A DNA stretch of 64,000 bases from Tropicimonas sp033101155 (GTDB lineage: Bacteria > Pseudomonadota > Alphaproteobacteria > Rhodobacterales > Rhodobacteraceae). Under the pieces are notes generated by a model, which saw only the letters and a program-made list of their open reading frames with translations, searched no databases and was not told where the DNA came from. The stretch lies in the NCBI RefSeq assembly GCF_033101155.1, contig NZ_JAWMPX010000005.1:62001-126000 (forward strand), read 5' to 3'. A program made the translations under genes and the position numbers. How positions within the stretch are numbered: position 1 is the stretch's first letter; each line of letters starts with the position of its first letter. This document shows positions 42,609 through 51,389 of this stretch, in pieces.

Positions 42609-43529
42609 ATGACCATCAAGGTTTTCGGCCACAAGGCCCCCGACACCGACACCACCGGATCCGCCATCATCTGGGCCTGGTATCTCTCCGAGATCAAAGG
42701 CACTCCCGCCGACGCCAAGCTGCTGGGCGAACCCAACACCGAAGCTGCCTTCATGCTGAAGCGCTGGTCGCTCGACAAGCCGGAGATCATCGAGCTTGCC
42801 GGCGAAGGCGCTCCCTGCGTCGTGGTCGACACCAACAACCCCGCCGAACTGCCCGCCGACATCAATGCCTGCGACCTGCTCCAGATCATCGACCACCACA
42901 AGCTGACCGGTGGCATCGAGACCAAGTCGCCGATCGACATCACCATGCGTCCACTCGCCTGCACCGCGACCATCATGTATGACCTGATGGGCGACGATGC
43001 CGCGAAGATGCCCGAGGCCATCAAAGGCGCGATGCTCTCCTGCATCCTCTCCGACACGATGGAATTCCGCTCGCCGACCACCACGGATGTCGACAAGATA
43101 CTGGCCGAGAAACTGGCCGCCGATCTTGGCATCGACATGGGCGCCTATGCCTCCGAGATGTTCGAAGCCAAGTCGGACGTGTCCGAGTTTTCCGATGCCG
43201 AGCTGATCCGGATGGATTCCAAGATCAACGAGATCGACGGCCTCAAGTTCCGCGTCTCCGTACTGGAAACCACCGCGCCGCAGATCCCGCTGGATCGCAA
43301 GGCCTCGATCATGGAGTCCATGGCCGCCGTCTGCGCCGAAGACGAGATCGATCACGTCCTGCTCTTCGTCATCGACATCCTCAAGGAAGAAGCCACGATG
43401 CTGATCCCGAACGATGTCGTGAAGGGCGTTGCCGAGAAGAGCTTCGGCGCCTTGGTGACAGGCGACGCGGTCGTTCTGCCGGGCATCCTGAGCCGCAAGA
43501 AGCAGATCATCCCGAACCTGAAGGTCTGA
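42609..43529 (+). CDS. ppaC: Manganese-dependent inorganic pyrophosphatase
   Basis: Class II pyrophosphatase of the DHH family, cytoplasmic, hydrolysing pyrophosphate to two phosphates. The product of 306 residues starts MTIKVFGHKAPDTDTTGSAI, with the HKxPDxD metal motif. The DHH motif is in QIIDHHKLTGG, and the DHHA2 domain near the C terminus has GILSRKKQIIPNL. The frame is open upstream, but ATG 42609 fits the family N terminus. Followed by a strong terminator. Confidence 0.93.
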   Translation: MTIKVFGHKAPDTDTTGSAIIWAWYLSEIKGTPADAKLLGEPNTEAAFMLKRWSLDKPEIIELAGEGAPCVVVDTNNPAELPADINACDLLQIIDHHKLTGGIETKSPIDITMRPLACTATIMYDLMGDDAAKMPEAIKGAMLSCILSDTMEFRSPTTTDVDKILAEKLAADLGIDMGAYASEMFEAKSDVSEFSDAELIRMDSKINEIDGLKFRVSVLETTAPQIPLDRKASIMESMAAVCAEDEIDHVLLFVIDILKEEATMLIPNDVVKGVAEKSFGALVTGDAVVLPGILSRKKQIIPNLKV

Positions 43530-43550
43530 TCCGTCGGACAAATCACCAGC

Positions 43551-43578
43551 AACGCCCGGCCCTCAGCCGGGCGTTTTC
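43551..43578 (+). terminator. Rho-independent terminator after ppaC
   Basis: AACGCCCGGC (43551-43560) pairs perfectly with GCCGGGCGTT (43566-43575) around a 5-base loop, and a TTTT tract follows. Confidence 0.88.
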
Positions 43579-43659
43579 TGTTGGCGGACCCGCATCAGTC
43601 GCATTGACCCGCCCCGGCGCGGCGCCCATCTTCGGACCATAACGGACTGGGAGCCAGAC

Positions 43660-45078
43660 ATGCCGGACGGAACCGTTTCACATTCCATTGCCGGAGAAGA
43701 GATCCTCGCCCGGCAGCGTGCCGCCTTCCGCGCCGAGCCTCCCCCCGATCTCGCCACCCGCCGCGCCGCGCTCAAGCGCCTGAAACAGGCCATCGGACGC
43801 AATCGCAAGCGCCTGCAGGACGCCGCCCGCGAGGATTTCGGCAACCGGGCCTCCGAAGAAACCGCGATCATCGATCTCGGTCCGACCGTGCAGGCGATCT
43901 CCCATATGCGCAGCAACCTGCGCCGCTGGATGGCGGTGAAATACCGCTCCACACCGATGCTGATGAAGCCCGGCCGAGCCCGGCTCCACTATCAGCCGCT
44001 TGGCGTGGTCGGCATCATGTCCGCCTGGAACTACCCCGTCGCGCTTGCGCTCACCCCGCTTGCGACAGCGCTGGCCGCCGGAAACCGGGCCATGCTCAAA
44101 CCCTCCGAACTCGCACCGGCCACCGCCGACGCCCTGACCGCCCTGCTGACCGACAGCTTCCCACAAGACGAGGTCGCCGTGATCCAGGGCGGCCCCGAGG
44201 TCGCCGCCGCTTTTTCCGCCCTGCCCTTCGATCATCTCTTCTTCACCGGCTCCACCGCCACCGGTCGCCACGTTGCGAAAGCCGCAGCCGCCAACCTGAC
44301 CCCGGTCACGCTGGAGCTTGGCGGCAAGTCTCCTGTGATCCTGAACGAGGATGCCGATCTCGCGCTGGCGGCAGGCGATATCGCCTTCGGCAAGACGGTC
44401 AATGCCGGCCAGACCTGCATCGCGCCCGACTATTTGCTGGCACGCCCCGACCAGGTCGCCCCCTTCGCCGAGGCTTTTTCGGTCGCCATTCGCAAGAGCT
44501 TCCCCAAAGGGCTGGCAGATCCAGCCCTGACAACCATCGTCAACGACCGGCATCTTGCACGCCTGCACACCCTGCTCGACGACGCCCGCGCTGAGGGCGC
44601 AGAGATCATCGCGCCGCTTGCCGCCAGCAACGAAGCGCATCCCCGTGCCCTCGGCCCGGCGCTGATCCTCGGCGCGACGCCGGAAATGGAGATCATGCAG
44701 GAGGAAATCTTCGGCCCCCTCCTCCCCATCCTGACCTGCGAGAGCATTGAAGAGGCCGCCGCCTTCGTCAATGCCCGCCCACACCCGCTGGCGCTCTACA
44801 TCTATGGACAGGACCGGACCAACATCGATGCCCTGCTCACTGGAACGATCTCCGGCAATGTCACCGTCAATGGCGCAATGCTGCACTACGCGGTGGACAC
44901 ACTCCCCTTCGGCGGTGTCGGCGAGAGCGGCATGGGCGCCTATCACGGCGTCGAAGGCTTCCGGCGGCTGAGCCATGCCAAGGGGGTCTTCCAGCCCGCA
45001 CCTCACCACGGCGCCCGCCTGCTGCGCCCGCCCTACGGAAAACTCGCCCGCATGGCCGCCCGGTTCCTGCTGCGCTGA
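43660..45078 (+). CDS. Aldehyde dehydrogenase, coniferyl-aldehyde type
   Basis: A 472-residue NAD(P)-dependent aldehyde dehydrogenase. Active-site glutamate lies in LELGGKSPVILNEDADL and the nucleophile Cys in NAGQTCIAPDYLLARP; the nucleotide loop shows FTGSTATGRHVAKAAA. The sequence VMSAWNYPVALALTPLATAL plus the short N terminus fit the CalB/coniferyl aldehyde dehydrogenase group (members of class 3-like ALDH). Preceded by GGGAG. The physiological aldehyde is unknown. Confidence 0.91.
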   Translation: MPDGTVSHSIAGEEILARQRAAFRAEPPPDLATRRAALKRLKQAIGRNRKRLQDAAREDFGNRASEETAIIDLGPTVQAISHMRSNLRRWMAVKYRSTPMLMKPGRARLHYQPLGVVGIMSAWNYPVALALTPLATALAAGNRAMLKPSELAPATADALTALLTDSFPQDEVAVIQGGPEVAAAFSALPFDHLFFTGSTATGRHVAKAAAANLTPVTLELGGKSPVILNEDADLALAAGDIAFGKTVNAGQTCIAPDYLLARPDQVAPFAEAFSVAIRKSFPKGLADPALTTIVNDRHLARLHTLLDDARAEGAEIIAPLAASNEAHPRALGPALILGATPEMEIMQEEIFGPLLPILTCESIEEAAAFVNARPHPLALYIYGQDRTNIDALLTGTISGNVTVNGAMLHYAVDTLPFGGVGESGMGAYHGVEGFRRLSHAKGVFQPAPHHGARLLRPPYGKLARMAARFLLR

Positions 45079-45173
45079 GGCGCCACGCCCGGAGCCCCTA
45101 TCGGCGCCCGAACGCCTGCGATATAGCGCGGCAGACAAGCGCTGATAGCGCCCTAACAGGCCCCGGAGGCACC

Positions 45174-46043
45174 ATGACCCGCATCATCGAGAGCTTCGCC
45201 GAGATCTCCTCCATGTATGACGCCGCCTTTGTCGATCTCTGGGGCTGCATGCACAATGGCGTCTCCGCGTATGAGGAGGCTGTCGAAGCCTGCCGCGCCT
45301 TCCGTGCCCAGGGCGGCAAGGTCGTGCTGCTGACAAACGCGCCCCGTCCGCGGGCCTCCATCGCCGCCCAACTCGAGCATTTCAACGTCCCCGAAGACTG
45401 CTGGGACAGCATTGCAAGCTCCGGCGACTCCGCCAGATTGGCGCTGTTCTCCGGCGCTGTCGGCAACAAGGTTTTCCATATTGGCGAAGAGCGCGACCTG
45501 CCTTTTTTCGAACCGTTGAACATGGTCGACAGCCCGGTCGAGATCACCCGCGTTCCGCTGGAAGAAGCCGAGGGCGTGGTCGTCACCGGCCTGTTCGAAC
45601 GCGGCGGTGACCCGGAGGATTATCGTGCCCAGTTTCTCTATGCCAAGACGCAGGGACTCAAGCTGCTCTGCGCCAATCCGGACCTCATCGTTGATCGCGG
45701 CGACAAGCGCGAATACTGCGCCGGTGCGTTGGCCAAGCTCTACACGGAAATGGGCGGGGAAAGCCTCTACTTCGGCAAGCCGCAGCCGGCGATCTACGAT
45801 CTCGCCCGGCGTCGGCTCGCGGAGCTGGCCGAGGTGCCCGACGACCGAATCATTTGCATCGGCGACGGTATCGGCACCGACGTGAAAGGGGCCGTTGGCG
45901 AAGGTCTCGATGTGCTTTTCATCACCGGCGGGTTGGCGGCGAAGGAAACCTTGACGCAAAGTCAGCCGCAACCGGAGGCGCTGGAAGACTACCTTTCGTC
46001 GCATCAGATGTCGGTTACCTACGCGATCGGCTTCTTCCGCTGA
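45174..46043 (+). CDS. HAD-superfamily hydrolase, NagD-like (TIGR01459 type)
   Basis: A 289-residue phosphatase-like protein of HAD subclass IIA. The first motif DAAFVDLWGCMHNGVSAYE has the nucleophile Asp but Trp in place of the second Asp, as in this alphaproteobacterial subfamily to my knowledge. Motif II is VLLTNAPRPRASI and the last is IICIGDGIGTDVKGAVGEGL. The substrate is unknown. It starts 95 bases after the aldehyde dehydrogenase gene. GCAC-AGG-type ribosome-binding site upstream. Confidence 0.86.
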   Translation: MTRIIESFAEISSMYDAAFVDLWGCMHNGVSAYEEAVEACRAFRAQGGKVVLLTNAPRPRASIAAQLEHFNVPEDCWDSIASSGDSARLALFSGAVGNKVFHIGEERDLPFFEPLNMVDSPVEITRVPLEEAEGVVVTGLFERGGDPEDYRAQFLYAKTQGLKLLCANPDLIVDRGDKREYCAGALAKLYTEMGGESLYFGKPQPAIYDLARRRLAELAEVPDDRIICIGDGIGTDVKGAVGEGLDVLFITGGLAAKETLTQSQPQPEALEDYLSSHQMSVTYAIGFFR

Positions 46044-46215
46044 ACCGACCCGCGCAACAATATTCTGCGACCGCCACATGTTAGCGCCGCAGCGCAGAAA
46101 CGTTAGCGCCAGAATTGACAACCAAATGACAAATCGACGTCTGATAGCGAAAACACCCGAGGGTTGAGAAACTTTCTTTCTCCACACGCATAGCAGCTTT
46201 GCGCATTCTTTCTTT

Positions 46216-46226
46216 CTGCATTGCAG
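46216..46226 (+). promoter_or_regulatory. CTGC-N3-GCAG palindrome, possible PhaR site
   Basis: CTGCATTGCAG ends 49 bases before the MaoC gene start. PhaR repressors of Paracoccus and Rhodobacter recognise CTGC-N3-4-GCAG. The motif is short, so the context carries the case. Confidence 0.4.
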
Positions 46227-46275
46227 CAGAAGGCGATATCCGGTACGGAAGATGCCAATAGTGCAAAGGAATGTC

Positions 46276-46722
46276 ATGATGCTCGACAATGATCCCCGTG
46301 GCACGATCTTCCTCGAAGATCTGGAAATCGGGATGAAGCGTGGCCTGACCAAACTGATCACGGAAGAAGATATCGAGAAATTCGCCGAGGTGTCGACGGA
46401 TCACAACCCGGTCCATCTCGACGAGGAATATGCCAAGGAGACGATGTTCAAGGGCAGGATCGCCCATGGCATGCTGACCGCCGGCCTGATCTCGGCCGTG
46501 ATCGGCGAGCAACTGCCCGGCCATGGCACCATCTATCTCGGCCAGACGCTGAAATTCATGGCGCCAGTACGCCCCGGCGACATGGTGGAAGTCGAGGTCG
46601 AGGTGGCGGAGATCGACCACAAGAAGCGCAAGGTCAAGCTCTGGACCCAGGCCAAGATAGACGACCAGCCCGTGCTGCGCGGCGAGGCCAACGTGCTCGC
46701 CCCCTCGCGCAAGCTGGACTGA
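46276..46722 (+). CDS. MaoC-family (R)-specific enoyl-CoA hydratase
   Basis: A 148-residue hotdog-fold hydratase with the hydratase-2 motif in FAEVSTDHNPVHLDEEYAKE (catalytic Asp and His) and RIAHGMLTAGLISAVIG. The ATG at 46276 is chosen because AAAGGA lies five bases upstream; the frame is open earlier. It resembles PhaJ, which diverts beta-oxidation enoyl-CoA to PHA synthesis, and a PhaR-like site is upstream. Nevertheless other MaoC roles are possible. Confidence 0.84.
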   Translation: MMLDNDPRGTIFLEDLEIGMKRGLTKLITEEDIEKFAEVSTDHNPVHLDEEYAKETMFKGRIAHGMLTAGLISAVIGEQLPGHGTIYLGQTLKFMAPVRPGDMVEVEVEVAEIDHKKRKVKLWTQAKIDDQPVLRGEANVLAPSRKLD

Positions 46723-46790
46723 TCCCCAGCGCTCTTCCGGGAGGCGATCCACGGCTTGCGCTTGGACTGCCTCGCGGCTAGGGGAAGCGC

Positions 46791-47783
46791 ATGAAGCGGA
46801 TTACTTCCCTCTCCCGGGTCACCGAGGCCGATCGCGGCGCCTGTACGGCGATCGGCAATTTCGATGGCGTGCATCGCGGCCACCAGGCCGTGCTGGAGTT
46901 GACCCGGCATGCCGCCAAGGTCAGGGGCGCGCCATTGGCCGTGCTGACCTTCGAGCCGCATCCACGCGAGGTCTTCCGCCCTGACACCGCTCCGTTCCGG
47001 CTGATGAATGCCGAAGCCAAGGCCCACCGGCTTGAGAAGCTGGGGGTCGATCTGCTCTATGAAATCCCCTTTGACACCGCACTGTTCGGACTGACCGACA
47101 CGGCCTTTTGTGACACCGTCCTCGCGCAGGGACTCGGCGTGACCGGCGTCACGGTCGGCGCCGATTTTTGCTATGGGCAGGGGCGCAAGGGCAATGCGGA
47201 GACCCTGCGCGCGGCGGGCCTGCACCACGGGTTCGACGTGACCATCGCCCCGCTCCTGGGGTTGGAGAATGGCGGGGAGCGCGTCTCCTCCACCGCGATC
47301 CGCAACGCACTGCGCGACGGGCAGCCGTGCAGGGCCGGCGCAATGCTGGGGCACTGGCACCGTATCGAAGGACCCGTGCTGCATGGCGAGAAACGTGGCC
47401 GCGGCCTTGGCTATCCGACCGCGAATATGGATATCTCTGCCATCCACCCGCCGAAATTCGGCGTCTACGCAGTGCTGGTCGAGATCGTGACCGGGCCGCA
47501 TGCGGGCAACTACCGGGGCGTTGCCTCGATGGGCATCCGCCCGATGTTTGGCGAAAACACCCCGAATATCGAGACCTATCTCCTTGATTTCGAAGGCGAC
47601 CTCTATGACGAACACCTCTCGGTCGGTCTCGTCCAATATCTGCGTCCGGAGCAGAAATTCGATGGGCTCGACGCGCTGATCGCCCAGATCCGGAGCGACG
47701 AACAGAGCGCGCGCGAAATCCTCGCCGACATCCCTCTGGCAGGCTTCCCACTGGGCCATGAGGCTTCAAAGACGCATGGCTAA
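46791..47783 (+). CDS. ribF: Bifunctional riboflavin kinase / FAD synthetase
   Basis: Converts riboflavin to FMN and FAD. The N-terminal adenylyltransferase domain (residues 1-180) has IGNFDGVHRGHQAVL and the second motif with SSTAIRNALRDG. The C-terminal riboflavin kinase domain has GEKRGRGLGYPTANMDI and the loop GVASMGIRPMFGENTP. Length 330 is normal. It overlaps the following YcgN gene by 8 bp. Confidence 0.95.
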   Translation: MKRITSLSRVTEADRGACTAIGNFDGVHRGHQAVLELTRHAAKVRGAPLAVLTFEPHPREVFRPDTAPFRLMNAEAKAHRLEKLGVDLLYEIPFDTALFGLTDTAFCDTVLAQGLGVTGVTVGADFCYGQGRKGNAETLRAAGLHHGFDVTIAPLLGLENGGERVSSTAIRNALRDGQPCRAGAMLGHWHRIEGPVLHGEKRGRGLGYPTANMDISAIHPPKFGVYAVLVEIVTGPHAGNYRGVASMGIRPMFGENTPNIETYLLDFEGDLYDEHLSVGLVQYLRPEQKFDGLDALIAQIRSDEQSAREILADIPLAGFPLGHEASKTHG

Positions 47784-48246
47784 GCGCAAGGAAGATCCTC
47801 CACTGCGCCCCCGTTTCTGGGAGCGTGTGCCGCTGGACAAGATGACCAAGCGCGAATGGGAAGCGCTCTGCGACGGCTGCGGCAAATGTTGTCTCAACAA
47901 GCTGGAAGATTCCGAGACCGGCGAAGTGGTCTTCACCCGGATCGCCTGTCGGCTGCTGGATGACGCGACCTGCCGGTGTGCGCATTACGACATCCGGCAT
48001 CAATTCGTGCCCGATTGCGTATCACTCTCCGCCGAGAACATCGCCCAAAGCGCCTATTGGATGCCGCAAAGCTGCGCCTATCGGCGATTGGCCGAGGGCA
48101 AACCCTTGGCTCCTTGGCACCCGCTTCTCAGCGGCGACCCCAACAGCGTCCATGAGGCCGGAATCTCGGTGCGCGGCATTACCCTCTCGGAGTTCGACAT
48201 CCCCGAGGAAGAGTGGGAAGAGCACCTGATCGAAATGGACCTCTGA
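47776..48246 (+). CDS. YcgN-family cysteine cluster protein (UPF0260)
   Basis: A 156-residue soluble protein with the cysteine cluster CDGCGKCCLNKL and further cysteines in IACRLLDDATCRCAHY and FVPDCVSL, consistent with metal or Fe-S binding; the family belongs to the CxxxCxxC zinc/iron-chelating group. Start at ATG 47776 overlaps the ribF stop; an earlier ATG at 47758 is possible. Function is unknown; it is widespread in proteobacteria. Confidence 0.86.
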   Translation: MAKRKEDPPLRPRFWERVPLDKMTKREWEALCDGCGKCCLNKLEDSETGEVVFTRIACRLLDDATCRCAHYDIRHQFVPDCVSLSAENIAQSAYWMPQSCAYRRLAEGKPLAPWHPLLSGDPNSVHEAGISVRGITLSEFDIPEEEWEEHLIEMDL

Positions 48247-48496
48247 GACCGAAGAACGCCTGCCTGTCGCCGCATTGAAGACGCGACACTCTCATTCGCG
48301 GCGGCGTGCCGAAGGTCAACTTCCGGCCACCGCCCCTCTGTTTCAAACGCGAAGCCGCGCGCGCAGCGCGCCACCCCCAACCGTTTTGAACGCATCCTTG
48401 ATGCGGCAAATCCGGCGGGAGCCTCCCCGCTGATGCGCGCGCGCGTGCGACCTCCCTGCTCTTCCCTTTCTGCCAACCAAAGGCTACGCAACGCTC

Positions 48497-49540
48497 ATGC
48501 ATTTCGCGTCAGACAATACCGGCCCCGTCCACCCCAAGGTCATGGCAGCGCTTGCCCGCGCCAATGAGGGCTATTCGTCCGCCTATGGCTCCGATGCCCT
48601 GACCCAGCAGGTCACAGAGCGGGTTCGGGAGATCTTCGAGGCGCCCGACGCCGTCATCCACCTTGTCGCCACCGGTACAGCGGCAAATTCGCTGCTCCTT
48701 GCCAGCCATAGCGCCTCCTGGGACACGATCTTCTGTAGTCGCTGCTCCCATATCCATGAAGACGAGTGCAATGCGCCGGAATTCTTCTCTGGCGGCGCCA
48801 AGCTGACCCTTGTGGACCCCGAGGATGGCAAGATGACCCCCGCCAGTCTTCGTGCCGCTATCGAGGCCGAGGAGACCCGCGATGTGCACGGCCCTCAGCG
48901 CGGCCCCGTTTCTCTGACACAAGCCACAGAGAAAGGCACGATCCACAGCCTCGACGAGGTGCGCGCCTTGACAGACGTCGCCCGCGAATTCGACCTCACA
49001 ACCCATATGGACGGCGCGCGCTTTGCCAATGCGCTGTCCCAGATCGGCTGCAGCCCGGCCGAGATGAGTTGGAAGGCCGGCATCGACCTGCTCAGCTTCG
49101 GGGGCACGAAGAACGGCCTCATGGGCGTCGAGGCGGCAATCCTCTTCGACCCGGCCAAGGACCGCGAATTCCAGCTCCGGCGCAAGCGCGGTGCGCATCT
49201 TTTCTCCAAGCATCGCTACCTCGCCGCCCAGATGGATGCCTACCTCACGGACGCGCTCTGGCTCGACATGGCCCGCGCGGCCAATGACGCATGCCAGCGC
49301 CTCGCGGACGGCTTCCGCGACGCTCCAGGTGTCAACCTGATGTATCGCCCCGAGGCGAATATCATCTTCGCCCGCCTGCCGCGCGCCACCCATCGCCGCC
49401 TCTTCGACGCCGGGGCCGAGTACCACCTCTGGGACGGAACGCTCGAAGACGGGCCGGAGGAGGCCCCCATCGCCGCACGTTTCGTCACCGACTGGTCAGC
49501 CCGCGCCGAAGACACCGACCGCTTCCTTTCGCTGCTCTGA
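48497..49540 (+). CDS. ltaE: Threonine aldolase-like PLP enzyme
   Basis: A 347-residue fold-type I PLP enzyme of the beta-eliminating lyase group that splits L-threonine or beta-hydroxy amino acids to glycine and an aldehyde. The N terminus MHFASDNTGPVHPKVMAAL, HLVATGTAANSLLLAS and the metal-independent DGARFANAL region are present. The PLP lysine is in SFGGTKNGLMGVEA. The ribosome-binding site is weak. It follows a 250-base gap that contained no recognised gene. Confidence 0.9.
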   Translation: MHFASDNTGPVHPKVMAALARANEGYSSAYGSDALTQQVTERVREIFEAPDAVIHLVATGTAANSLLLASHSASWDTIFCSRCSHIHEDECNAPEFFSGGAKLTLVDPEDGKMTPASLRAAIEAEETRDVHGPQRGPVSLTQATEKGTIHSLDEVRALTDVAREFDLTTHMDGARFANALSQIGCSPAEMSWKAGIDLLSFGGTKNGLMGVEAAILFDPAKDREFQLRRKRGAHLFSKHRYLAAQMDAYLTDALWLDMARAANDACQRLADGFRDAPGVNLMYRPEANIIFARLPRATHRRLFDAGAEYHLWDGTLEDGPEEAPIAARFVTDWSARAEDTDRFLSLL

Positions 49541-49672
49541 GCGCTTTCCGACAGGTTTCGCGGGATCTGGCGGGTTTTCGCCGAGTCACGCCTTGGTGAC
49601 AGCACAAGCCACTGGAATCGCGCCGAGTCGTCCCCATCTGTCCGTCATGGAACAAGAACGATCAGGTGAAAC

Positions 49673-49894
49673 ATGAAACGCTCCGCAACCGCCCCTTCCC
49701 CGTCCCGTCAGGCCCTGCGCGCGGCCTGGCTGGCCCATCGTCACTCCGGAACCGGCGCGGTGCTCGCGGCTTATGCAGACGCCGCAAGACGTGACCAGTT
49801 CGACTGGCGCCGCCCCGGACATGCCCGCGACCCGCTCGCCCAGGCGCAGGCCGCCTTTGCCGCTGCTTGCCGCGACGGTCAACTCGCCGCCTGA
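49673..49894 (+). CDS. Small hypothetical protein
   Basis: A 73-residue frame with AGGTGA four bases before the ATG. It is rich in Ala and Arg (QALRAAWLAHRHSGTGAVLA, later AQAAFAAACRDGQLAA) and predicted helical. No conserved motif. It precedes the methyltransferase gene by 75 bp and could be cotranscribed or a chance frame. Confidence 0.45.
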   Translation: MKRSATAPSPSRQALRAAWLAHRHSGTGAVLAAYADAARRDQFDWRRPGHARDPLAQAQAAFAAACRDGQLAA

Positions 49895-49969
49895 GGGTCT
49901 CGAAACCGTGCTTTGCGCGCCCCTCGCGGCCGCGTTAGACCGGGAGCCGGATCGCAACAGGAGGCAGAC

Positions 49970-50602
49970 TTGGCCCAATCGCACCGTTTCTGGAACTGGA
50001 TCGCCCGTCGTTATGCCCGCATGCCGATACGGGACCAGGCCTCCTATCGCGAGAAACTCGACCGCACACAGGCCGTCCTGCAATCGGATTGGGATGTGCT
50101 GGAATTCGGCTGCGGCACCGGGACGACGGCCCTGGAACACGCTCCCCATGTCGCCGAGATCAGAGGCATCGATTCCGCGCCAAAGATGATCGAGATCTGC
50201 CGGGAACGCGCCGCGGCCGCCGGATGCGCCAATGCAAGCTTCGATCTTGCCGCCATTGACCGGCTGGACCAACCGGACTCCTCGCTCGATGCGGTCCTCG
50301 GCATGTCGATCCTGCACCTTGTGGATGACCGTGACGCGGTGATCGCGAATGTCTTTCGCATGCTCCGGCCCGGCGGCGCCTTCATCAGCTCGACCATCTG
50401 CCTCGAAGGGCAGGCACGGTTGTTCCGGCAGGTCATTCTGCCGATCGGCAATTTCCTCGGGGTGTTGCCACGCATCCATGCCTTCAGCCGCACCAACCTG
50501 ATCGCGGCTTTCGAGGCAGCAGGCTACGAGATCGAGGAAAACTGGCAACCCGACGAGGACCCGATGAAAGCGGTCTTCGTCATCGCGCGCAAACCGGCCT
50601 AG
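49970..50602 (+). CDS. Class I SAM-dependent methyltransferase
   Basis: A 210-residue Rossmann-fold methyltransferase: VLEFGCGTGTTALEHAPHVA (motif I), SAPKMIEICRERAAAAG and an AVLGMSILHLVDDRDAVI motif, typical of Methyltransf_11. The start is TTG 49970, decided by a perfect AGGAGG five bases upstream; an ATG 57 bases further up in frame gives an unlikely N terminus and no box. Overlaps the convergent hydrolase by 4 bp. The substrate is unknown. Confidence 0.87.
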   Translation: MAQSHRFWNWIARRYARMPIRDQASYREKLDRTQAVLQSDWDVLEFGCGTGTTALEHAPHVAEIRGIDSAPKMIEICRERAAAAGCANASFDLAAIDRLDQPDSSLDAVLGMSILHLVDDRDAVIANVFRMLRPGGAFISSTICLEGQARLFRQVILPIGNFLGVLPRIHAFSRTNLIAAFEAAGYEIEENWQPDEDPMKAVFVIARKPA

Positions 50603-51381
50603 GCGTTCAGCTTCGCCGGGTTCTCTCGGAGAAAGCTCGCCCGAAACACTTCGGCGACCTCGGCCGGATGGGAAAGCGGCACCATGTGGCCGGCCTCCGC
50701 GATCCGGACGCGGCGCGCACCGGCAATCCGCTCGGCGAGGGTCCCGACAATATCGGCGACCACAGGCGGGCTATCCCGCCCCTCGATCAGGAGCACCGGC
50801 AGGTCCAGTGCTTCGAGCCGGCCCGCCGCAAGTATCCCGGCACAATCCTCATGCAGGGCCGGAGTCTGGTCCGGCACGACATGAATCTGCGCCGCGATCC
50901 GGTTGCGTGCCGGACGGGGCAGGCATTCCCAGTCCAGCCCGGTGCCCCAGACCCCGGTGAAGAATCGCGCCGCGCCCTCGCGGTCATCCGCGTCAAAGTG
51001 CCGGGTCAGTTCCTGCTTCTCGGTATCGATGGCATCCCGGGCGTCCGGCGAACGGGCCGCCGCGAAGAGAACCGGTTCGATCAGGGTCAGGCTACGGACC
51101 CGCTCCGGCGCCCGCAGCGCATGTTCCAGCGCCACGACGGCTCCGAAGGAATGGCCAATGACATGGCGCGGCCCATCAGGCGTCGCATCCAGCACCGCGA
51201 GAGAGGCGGCGAGAAAGTCGCCGCCCTGCCAGTCCGGCGCGGAGCCGTGCCCCGGCAGATCGGGCGCCAGCAGGGTAAGCTCGTCCGCGAGACTTGCCAC
51301 CATTGGCGCCCATGCTCCGCCATGCGCCAGCGTGCAATGCAGCGCCACGGCCTGTTCCGGCCCGTGCCCGATCCGTCTCAT
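50599..51381 (-). CDS. Alpha/beta-fold hydrolase
   Basis: A 260-residue hydrolase: LLAPDLPGHGSAPDWQ, the nucleophile elbow VIGHSFGAVVALEHAL (Ser), the acidic site in LLIEGRDSPPV and the catalytic His in IAEAGHMVPLSHPAE. It resembles the esterases of the BioH/3-oxoadipate lactonase class but no specific substrate can be inferred. It is followed by 8 bases and then the isomerase gene in the same direction. Confidence 0.87.
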   Translation of the reverse strand: MRRIGHGPEQAVALHCTLAHGGAWAPMVASLADELTLLAPDLPGHGSAPDWQGGDFLAASLAVLDATPDGPRHVIGHSFGAVVALEHALRAPERVRSLTLIEPVLFAAARSPDARDAIDTEKQELTRHFDADDREGAARFFTGVWGTGLDWECLPRPARNRIAAQIHVVPDQTPALHEDCAGILAAGRLEALDLPVLLIEGRDSPPVVADIVGTLAERIAGARRVRIAEAGHMVPLSHPAEVAEVFRASFLRENPAKLNA

Positions 51382-51389
51382 TCCGAACC

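Noticed and set aside
48247..48496. Gap before the threonine aldolase gene considered for a small RNA
   Set aside because: GC-rich stretch with short self-complementary pieces but no T-tailed hairpin, promoter or repeat.
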